Part shown: in pieces, positions 58,389 through 64,000 of the stretch | Position numbering within the stretch: position 1 is the first letter of the stretch | How the letters are laid out: each line of letters starts with the position of its first letter | Source of the DNA: Shouchella shacheensis | Lineage (GTDB): Bacteria > Bacillota > Bacilli > Bacillales > Bacillaceae_D | Reading direction: 5' to 3' | Assembly (NCBI RefSeq): GCF_001484965.1 | Contig: NZ_LLYY01000006.1 | Coordinates: forward strand, 1 to 64,000 | Length of the DNA stretch: 64,000 bases | Notes under the pieces: generated by a model | What the model saw: the letters and a program-made list of their open reading frames with translations, nothing else | The model's database searches: none | What the model was told of the DNA's origin: nothing | Position numbers and translations under genes: made by a program

Positions 58389-59681
58389 CTATTCGGTCTC
58401 AAGCATCAGCCTAGAAAGATCAGCCGCCTGCTCCACCGCCTCTTCTGGCTCCATGTCCCCAATTAGCATAATCTCGTAAATGTCAGCCAAGTCGACATCA
58501 AGACCCGCTGCCTGGTACTCAAGCGAGATGACGTTCCCGATATCTCGGGCCTCGATCAAGTACTCACTATGTTCTGGTACCTGTGCTTCCGTAACAATAT
58601 CTTCAATGCCTTCAACCGAAGGAACGGCATTCCCGTCATCCTCGAGACGAATGGATTGCCCTTCTTGTGAAGCATAGTAGCTAATAAACTGCATCGCTTC
58701 CTCTAAGTGATCGCTTTCTTGATTGGCGGCGATATAAGCGGTGGCGATGTTTGCAGGCTCCATCTGATTGCCTGTATTTGTCGGCCACGGAATATAGTCA
58801 AACTCCAAATTAGACTCGCTGAAAAGGGGCGTGAGCCAGCGTCCGGCTGCGACAAAACCAACCTGATTAGAGACAAACATCGCATCCCCGCCTTGGCCTT
58901 GTGGCAACGTGCCCGCAAAAATGAAATGGTTTTCCTGCACCATTCGATGCACATATTCAAGGGCCTCCAGCGTACGCTCATCCTGGTCAGCGACGATCTC
59001 ATCGTTCTCATTGGAAAATTCTCCTCCGTTTGTCCAGACCCAGCTGAGCATATCAGCATGACCTCCTTCTTGCACAAAGCCATAATATCCAGCATCCCTC
59101 AACTGACCAGTCACCTGTTCAAACGTTTCCCAATTCCAGTTGCCTTCTTCATAATGCTCTTGAGGCGACTTCACGCCTGCGTTTTCAAGCAACGTCTTGT
59201 TGTAGTACATCAACATGGGGTTGGAATCCACCGATAGTCCGTAGATCTGATCGTCCTGCTTGGCCGCTCCCCAAATATCCTCTGGAAACTCATCCGCCGT
59301 TACATGAGACGCATCCGTTTCTAAAAAGTCCGATAACTCCACAATGGTCTCATTCCCGATTAACGTGGAAATGTTTTCAGCTCCTACATAGAATACATCA
59401 GGCGCTTGCCCTCCTTGGAGCCGAGTCATAATCGTTCGAAAATAACTATCGGCTGGAATCCCCGTCATGGAGACTTCGACATCGTCATGCATCTCATTAA
59501 ATTCATCCACAGCCCTCTGGTACACTTCTTGTTCCGCCGGGTTCCCCCAGGCCGAAAATGTTAGCTGCTTGACTCCCTGGGAATCGACAGACTCCGTTTC
59601 CGTTTCTGTTTCTGTGCTACACGCGGCCAAAGCTGTGCTAAACATCAAAACACTGCCAAGTTGACAAACTCTCCTTATCAT
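58389..59681 (-). CDS. msmE: Sugar ABC transporter substrate-binding lipoprotein
   Basis: 430 residues from ATG 59681 (RBS GAGGAGGG). Lipoprotein signal with lipobox ALAAC (Cys near residue 21), then a typical family-1 solute-binding fold (LTFSAWGNPAEQEVYQRAVDEFNEMHDDV, GGQAPDVFYVG, YNKTLLENAGVK). Binds an oligosaccharide and delivers it to the permeases. First gene of the transporter operon, with a cre site ahead of it. Specificity is inferred from the neighbouring alpha-galactosidase. Confidence 0.85.
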   Translation of the reverse strand: MIRRVCQLGSVLMFSTALAACSTETETETESVDSQGVKQLTFSAWGNPAEQEVYQRAVDEFNEMHDDVEVSMTGIPADSYFRTIMTRLQGGQAPDVFYVGAENISTLIGNETIVELSDFLETDASHVTADEFPEDIWGAAKQDDQIYGLSVDSNPMLMYYNKTLLENAGVKSPQEHYEEGNWNWETFEQVTGQLRDAGYYGFVQEGGHADMLSWVWTNGGEFSNENDEIVADQDERTLEALEYVHRMVQENHFIFAGTLPQGQGGDAMFVSNQVGFVAAGRWLTPLFSESNLEFDYIPWPTNTGNQMEPANIATAYIAANQESDHLEEAMQFISYYASQEGQSIRLEDDGNAVPSVEGIEDIVTEAQVPEHSEYLIEARDIGNVISLEYQAAGLDVDLADIYEIMLIGDMEPEEAVEQAADLSRLMLETE

Positions 59682-59746
59682 ACGATCCCTCCTCAACGTA
59701 TTGTGACGCATTTGCAGTTCGGGAAAGAACAGTGGGTTCAAAAAAA

Positions 59747-59760
59747 TGATAACGATTTCA
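59747..59760. promoter_or_regulatory. cre / LacI-type operator before the transporter operon
   Basis: TGATAACGATTTCA fits the catabolite-responsive element consensus TGWNANCGNTNWCA at every position. It lies about 65 bases upstream of the msmE start, so CcpA, or the LacI-family protein encoded next door, may repress here. Confidence 0.7.
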
Positions 59761-59866
59761 AAAATGGTTTATCTTCTTCTAAACGGATAAGGCCGCCTTC
59801 GATCAGCCTAGCATAAGCATACAAAGCGTTAGGGGCTAAGCCCTACCGCCCAGTTCCACCCTTCGG

Positions 59867-60913
59867 TCATTGTCCGTCCTCCCTCTCCTGTTTTAGCTTT
59901 ACGCCACAACTCTCTCTCACAACTAACTCTGTCGGAACGATGATCTTCAGAGGGAGCTCTCGACCTTCCATCCGTTCAATCAAGAGTTTAACGCCAATTT
60001 CCCCCATTTCTTTTGTAGGCACACGCACCGTCGTAAGGGGCGTACTAGCGAATGTCGCGATTTCGATGTCATCGAACCCTACAAGCGCCACATCCTCAGG
60101 AACACGCAAGCCAGCGTCAGAGATGGCTTTTAATGCCCCCACTGCCATGGGGTCACTGGCAACAAAATAGGCCTCTGCCAAATCCCCTTGCTCAATGGCA
60201 GCCCCCATTAATTCATAGCCATGGCTCATCGTAAATTGATCCACGTGAATATCATTCTCGCAAAAGAGACCTTCTCGCTCCATTCGCTGTTGAAAGGCCA
60301 GCTGCCGTGGGTCATCATCCTTCAGCTTCTTTTCTCGATGTTCAAACTGTCGCCCGCCAATATAACCAATTCGTTTGTACCCTCCCCAGAGCAAGTGGTC
60401 AATGATTTCATTCGTTGCCGCTTCAAAATCAAGCACAACGGAATCATATTTACGTACATTTGGAGAATAATCAATGCAAACAATAGGCGTCTTCGTATCT
60501 TTTACTCGTTCAATCAATTCTTCAGGAATCCGCCCGATGACAAGAAATCCATCTAACTGCTCGTTGGTTTTACGTTCATGAAGATTTGCAAACGAAAATA
60601 AGGTTGTTACTAGTAGACCTTGCTCATCACAAGCCCGCTCTATCGCTTTGCGAATCGAGAGAAAATAAGGGTCACCCAGCTCCTCTTCTTTGGAAAGTGC
60701 GATGTAGACCCCTACTCGTGCGTGTAGGTTTACCTTCGCGTTTCGCTGTCTTTTCCTTTGTTGAACCGTCGTGTAGTTCAGCTCCCTAGCAACCTTTAAC
60801 ACTCTGTCTCTTGTCTCCACACTAACGGAAAGTGTTTTGTCACTATTCAACACACGTGAAACCGTCGATCTAGAAACATTCGAACGAAGAGCAATATCTT
60901 GAATTGTCGCCAC
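59867..60913 (-). CDS. LacI family transcriptional regulator
   Basis: 348 residues from GTG 60913 (RBS AAGGGAGC). N-terminal LacI HTH ATIQDIALRSNVSRSTVSRVLNSDKTLSVSVETRDRVL, followed by a periplasmic-binding-protein-like sensor (VYIALSKEEE, VALVGFDDIEIATFASTPLTTVRVP). It lies between the transporter genes and araC-type gene, all on the same strand, with a cre-type site next to it. Probably senses a galactoside. Confidence 0.85.
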   Translation of the reverse strand: MATIQDIALRSNVSRSTVSRVLNSDKTLSVSVETRDRVLKVARELNYTTVQQRKRQRNAKVNLHARVGVYIALSKEEELGDPYFLSIRKAIERACDEQGLLVTTLFSFANLHERKTNEQLDGFLVIGRIPEELIERVKDTKTPIVCIDYSPNVRKYDSVVLDFEAATNEIIDHLLWGGYKRIGYIGGRQFEHREKKLKDDDPRQLAFQQRMEREGLFCENDIHVDQFTMSHGYELMGAAIEQGDLAEAYFVASDPMAVGALKAISDAGLRVPEDVALVGFDDIEIATFASTPLTTVRVPTKEMGEIGVKLLIERMEGRELPLKIIVPTELVVRESCGVKLKQEREDGQ

Positions 60914-60954
60914 GGCGGCAGCTCCCTTCCTTGAACACCTATACGTAAATTTAT

Positions 60955-61080
60955 TCGTTATATTTACTAAATATATAGACATCATACCAGTTAAATCAAA
61001 CGCTTTCAATCATTATTTTTCGATGAATTCTTCAATTATTCTTCAATCAGATCGAATAGTAACTTTTATTTAGTAAATGT
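60955..61080. promoter_or_regulatory. Region upstream of the LacI gene with dyads
   Basis: ATTTACTAAAT (about 60962-60972) and its complement ATTTAGTAAAT (about 61066-61076) face each other 104 bp apart, and ATCAAACGCTTTCA (60995-61008) resembles a half-perfect cre. Autoregulation by looping is possible. Confidence 0.4.
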
Positions 61081-61136
61081 TCATTAACGAGTTTCTGCCC
61101 GTCGAAGCTAGACAAAAGGTTGGCACACGGCCAACC

Positions 61137-62009
61137 CTACCATTCAGTAACAATATTCTTCTCCTTTGTTTTCCGAAAGACACTTGCCGAAGTCCCCACA
61201 ACTTTTTTAAACACCTTATTAAAATAGTTGGGGTCATCGAATCCAACCGCGTGCGCCACTTCCGCAACCTGAACATCTGTCTGTGAAAGGAGCGCCGCCG
61301 CTTTTTTCATCCGTACAATCGCCACGTACTGCATCGGCGTAATATCCAGTTCCTCTTTAAACTGCTTAATGAAATAATACTTCGAGAGCCCTGCTCGATC
61401 GGCAAGGCGATCCACTGTTAACGGTTCGGCAAACGACGTTTCAATATAATGAACCGCCTTTGCGATCGGATCTTTCAACGTCCGTCCGCCGCGTCCCTTC
61501 ATCAAGCGAAACAAAGAAGTGAGCCATTCGTAGGCTTTGTTTGAGCCAAGATACGCATCATCAACCTTCCCAGCAACGGTATCAAAATAGAGCTGGAAAA
61601 GCAGATGTATTGGTTCAGCGTCCCGGTTCATCGTTAACACCGGGCCATACTGGCGCGTCAGCGACTGATGCATCCGCAAAGCCTCCTCTCCCTCAAGCGT
61701 CACATAAATAAATTCCCACGGTTCCCCCGCGTTCTCAGGAAAATAATAGCGATGGTTGCCTGGCAAAGAAACAAAGAACGCTTGCTGTGGGCCGATAGTA
61801 TACAACTGGCCCTCGAGCTCCAGCTCCCCTGTCCCCGAAAGTGTGTACTGAAAAACAACTTTATCTTTGTCATTGCGTTGCTGGCCATCCCAGCTGTAGC
61901 TTGGTTTGTCTTGGACCTCCCATCCGACGTTCCAAATATTAATCATGAACGGATAGGAAGTGTCTTGGAATCGGAAGCCATACGTTGTTTTTTGTTCTAA
62001 TTCCGCCAT
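61137..62009 (-). CDS. AraC family regulator of alpha-galactoside genes
   Basis: 290 residues. N-terminal cupin sensor (residues 15-150; PGNHRYYFPENAGEPWEFIYVTLEG), C-terminal double HTH at about 185-285 (EPLTVDRLADRAGLSKYYFIKQFKEELDITPMQYV, then DVQVAEVAHAVGFDDPNYFNKVFKKVVG). MsmR/MelR-like activators have this layout. Divergent to melA and sharing its control region. RBS GGGGGG. It probably activates melA and the transporter in response to melibiose or raffinose. Confidence 0.85.
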   Translation of the reverse strand: MAELEQKTTYGFRFQDTSYPFMINIWNVGWEVQDKPSYSWDGQQRNDKDKVVFQYTLSGTGELELEGQLYTIGPQQAFFVSLPGNHRYYFPENAGEPWEFIYVTLEGEEALRMHQSLTRQYGPVLTMNRDAEPIHLLFQLYFDTVAGKVDDAYLGSNKAYEWLTSLFRLMKGRGGRTLKDPIAKAVHYIETSFAEPLTVDRLADRAGLSKYYFIKQFKEELDITPMQYVAIVRMKKAAALLSQTDVQVAEVAHAVGFDDPNYFNKVFKKVVGTSASVFRKTKEKNIVTEW

Positions 62010-62074
62010 AGAATCCCCCCGCTTCTTCCTAAGCTTACTCTATCCGAGCAGGGTCATTCAATCATAAAAACACC

Positions 62075-62137
62075 GCAATATTTTCCTTAAATACAACAGC
62101 AATTTTCTACTACTCCGTATGGAAAGCGATTTATACT
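62075..62137 (+). promoter_or_regulatory. melA promoter with two candidate AraC sites
   Basis: GCAATATTTTCC (62075-62086) and GCAATTTTCTAC (62099-62110) are direct repeats 24 bp apart. The -10 TATACT is at 62132-62137, and there is no good -35 at 62109-62114, where the second repeat lies. This is a class II activator-dependent arrangement. Confidence 0.55.
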
Positions 62138-62171
62138 AAGAACAACGAAACGACTGACTGGAGGGTAACCA

Positions 62172-63473
62172 TTGAAAAAACTGACCTTTATCGGCGCCGG
62201 AAGCACCGTTTTTGCCAAAAATGTACTAGGGGACTGTATGCATGTACCCGCTCTAGCAGGATTTGAATTTGCACTCTACGATATTGATCCCGTTCGCTTA
62301 CAAGAGTCCGCGCAGCTTCTCTCTCACTTAAAGGAAAACGTGAACGCTGAGATTACGATTAAGGCCTACGATGACCGTCGCGAAGCTCTCCAAGGCGCTC
62401 GCTATGTAATCAACGCCATCCAAGTTGGCGGATACAAGCCAAGTACCATGATTGATTTTGAAATTCCGAAAAAATACGGGCTTAGGCAAACGATCGGCGA
62501 CACCATTGGCATCGGTGGCCTTTTCCGTTCGCTCCGAACGATTCCCGTCATGCTTGATATCGCCAAAGACATCGAGGAAGTCGCACCGGACGCGTGGTTC
62601 TTGAACTACACCAACCCCATGGTCACTCTAACCGGGGCGATGTCGCATCACACGAACGTCAACAATGTCGGACTTTGCCACAGCGTTCAAGTATGCACCA
62701 AAGATTTATTTCAGCGACTCGATATGGATCCTACGGGAGTCAAAGAAAAAATTGCCGGCATCAACCATATGGCCTGGTTGCTTGAAGTGAAAAAAGACGG
62801 CCAGGATCTTTATCCAGAAATTAAGCGCCGCGCGAAAGAAAAGAGCAAAGAAACACATGACGACATGGTCCGCTTTAAACTCATGCAGCGTTTCGGCTAC
62901 TATGTGACCGAGTCATCGGAGCACAACGCCGAGTATCACCCGTATTTTATCAAGTCGCGTTACCCAGAGCTGATTGATGCATATAACATTCCGCTTGATG
63001 AGTACCCGCGCCGCTGTGTTGATCAAATTGAGAAGTGGGAAAGCATGAAGGAAGAGCTTGTGGAGAACCAAAACATTACTCATGAACGCTCCGTTGAGTA
63101 TGGGTCCCGCATTATCGAAGCGATGGAAACCGACGCGCCGTTTTTATTCGGCGGCAATGTCTTGAACACCGGAGGCTTGATTTCCAATTTACCGGAGAAA
63201 GCATGCGTAGAAGTGCCATGTGTGGCCAATCGTTCCGGGATTGCGCCTACGTATGTAGGCGAGCTGCCTGAACAACTCGCCGCCTTGAATCGCACCAACA
63301 TCAACACGCAGCTCCTCACCGTGGAAGCCGCTATGACGAAAAAACGAGAGCACATCTATCAAGCCGCGCTGCTTGATCCGCATACCGCTGCCGAGCTGTC
63401 GATTGATGATACCGTCAAGCTTTGCGATGAGTTAATTGAGGCGCATGGGGAGTATTTGCCGGCGTATTCCTAA
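62172..63473 (+). CDS. melA: Alpha-galactosidase, GH4 family (MelA)
   Basis: 433 residues from TTG 62172 (RBS GGAGGG). NAD motif IGAGSTVFAKN at residues 5-15, FLNYTNPM near 150, the metal-binding CHS (VGLCHSVQ) near 175 and GINHMAW near 200, with Tyr/Arg blocks later (NVLNTGGLISNLPEKACVEVP). GH4 enzymes use NAD and Mn to cleave alpha-galactosides by an oxidation-elimination route. Divergent to the AraC gene; a terminator follows. Together with the transporter it makes a melibiose/raffinose utilisation locus; galactose would be released. Confidence 0.92.
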   Translation: MKKLTFIGAGSTVFAKNVLGDCMHVPALAGFEFALYDIDPVRLQESAQLLSHLKENVNAEITIKAYDDRREALQGARYVINAIQVGGYKPSTMIDFEIPKKYGLRQTIGDTIGIGGLFRSLRTIPVMLDIAKDIEEVAPDAWFLNYTNPMVTLTGAMSHHTNVNNVGLCHSVQVCTKDLFQRLDMDPTGVKEKIAGINHMAWLLEVKKDGQDLYPEIKRRAKEKSKETHDDMVRFKLMQRFGYYVTESSEHNAEYHPYFIKSRYPELIDAYNIPLDEYPRRCVDQIEKWESMKEELVENQNITHERSVEYGSRIIEAMETDAPFLFGGNVLNTGGLISNLPEKACVEVPCVANRSGIAPTYVGELPEQLAALNRTNINTQLLTVEAAMTKKREHIYQAALLDPHTAAELSIDDTVKLCDELIEAHGEYLPAYS

Positions 63474-63479
63474 AATGGT

Positions 63480-63507
63480 TGAGTGGGGGAGACCCCACTT
63501 TTTTTGT
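63480..63507 (+). terminator. Terminator of melA
   Basis: AGTGGGG (63482-63488) and CCCCACT (63493-63499) form the stem and T's follow. Confidence 0.85.
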
Positions 63508-63581
63508 GTAAGCAAAGGAGGGTACATAGAACTACATCGCTGTCCCTACTTTTGTTTCCTTTTTTGTCAATGTCTTCTCGT

Positions 63582-64000
63582 TCACGCTATGGCCCGCGCC
63601 TCAGTTACGTAGCGATTGTGCTTTTGGAACATCCTTTCTAGAAAGTCTAATACTTTTTCTTCGTATCCTTCTTGAAAATGGTAATAGCTTCTCATATGCC
63701 CGCCCTTTTCTGAAAGCCACAGTTCACTACTCTTAGATTCATTGTGTATTTGCTTCGATTCTAAATAAGGAATGGCTCCGTCTTGTTTACTATGAATTAA
63801 AAACAACCCTTTGTCTTCAGGGTACGATTTTACCGTATAAATAGGGCGAACCTCACCTGTCTTAAATTCAGGGATCACCACCTCTGTGATTTTCGTCATC
63901 CCTGTCGCGAGGAATGGGGGGAGACCCGTCCAATAGTGAAAACTATCTTTCGCGTATTGATGTAGATCAGCAAAAGGACTATCGGCAATAACTGCCTTGA
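63582..64000 (-). CDS. Alpha/beta hydrolase, 5' truncated by the window edge
   Basis: The C-terminal 139 residues are in the window; the frame stays open to base 64000 with KAVIADSPFADLHQYAKDSF before the Met at 63899. The acid residue is in FLIHSKQDGAIPY and the catalytic His in EKGGHMRSYYHF, in the layout of YqkD-type serine hydrolases. The nucleophile motif lies outside. Substrate unknown. No terminator is obvious. Confidence 0.75.
   Translation of the reverse strand, partial: KAVIADSPFADLHQYAKDSFHYWTGLPPFLATGMTKITEVVIPEFKTGEVRPIYTVKSYPEDKGLFLIHSKQDGAIPYLESKQIHNESKSSELWLSEKGGHMRSYYHFQEGYEEKVLDFLERMFQKHNRYVTEARAIA

Overview
The window looks like part of a spore-forming Bacillaceae genome of moderate GC, plausibly from the alkaliphilic Shouchella/Alkalihalobacillus lineage; that genus guess is inference only. 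Support comes from GerP-type spore germination proteins, an Sda checkpoint homologue, an intracellular subtilisin, a YppG-like spore protein, a SigY-type ECF operon, and strong Gram-positive ribosome binding sites. No rRNA, tRNA or CRISPR array was seen.

Layout. 0-3 kb: tnpB remnant, small gene, NERD-domain gene and a 21-bp repeat array. 3-4.6 kb: SOS-box yolD and an acidic repeat lipoprotein. 4.7-9.3 kb: a phosphate-starvation operon (Tat-exported PhoX, TatA, endonuclease I, GlpQ, TatC) behind a Pho box. 9.4-12.7 kb: ABC exporter with divergent TetR. 13-15.7 kb: patatin, intracellular subtilisin, two tiny genes. 15.8-19.1 kb: a coiled-coil membrane protein and a plasmid-type parC-parM-parR partition locus. 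19.4-22.7 kb: Cys-rich protein and a yhfT-yhfS pair behind a BirA-like operator. 22.7-32.7 kb: Rpn nucleases (one decayed), HD hydrolase, DUF2512 protein, MFS pump, second 21-bp array with a second NERD gene, galE, sda and a Bro-N protein. 33-41.2 kb: LysM and gerP genes, then a probable nickel-dependent guanidine hydrolase with its nickel ECF transporter, the ATPase lying apart from the membrane parts, with spore genes (Hsp20, YppG-like, GerPA-like) between. 41.3-45.8 kb: BCCT transporter-TetR-CocE hydrolase operon with three evenly spaced operators. 45.8-48.7 kb: SigY operon in a permuted order. 48.8-51.6 kb: DUF4870 protein, unknown membrane protein, CYP152 peroxygenase. 51.9-54 kb: two divergent paralogous modules, each a sigma-like protein plus a small sigma-region-2-like partner, flanking a third 21-bp array. 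54-56.5 kb: FMN reductase, GNAT protein, SOS Y-family polymerase. 56.6-63.5 kb: alpha-galactoside uptake and use (ABC transporter, LacI, AraC, MelA). A hydrolase runs off the right end.

The most notable items are the paired split sigma factor modules, the guanidine hydrolase/nickel transporter association, and a family of 21-bp arrays of which two abut NERD genes. The parMRC locus raises the possibility that the replicon is, or has absorbed, a large plasmid.
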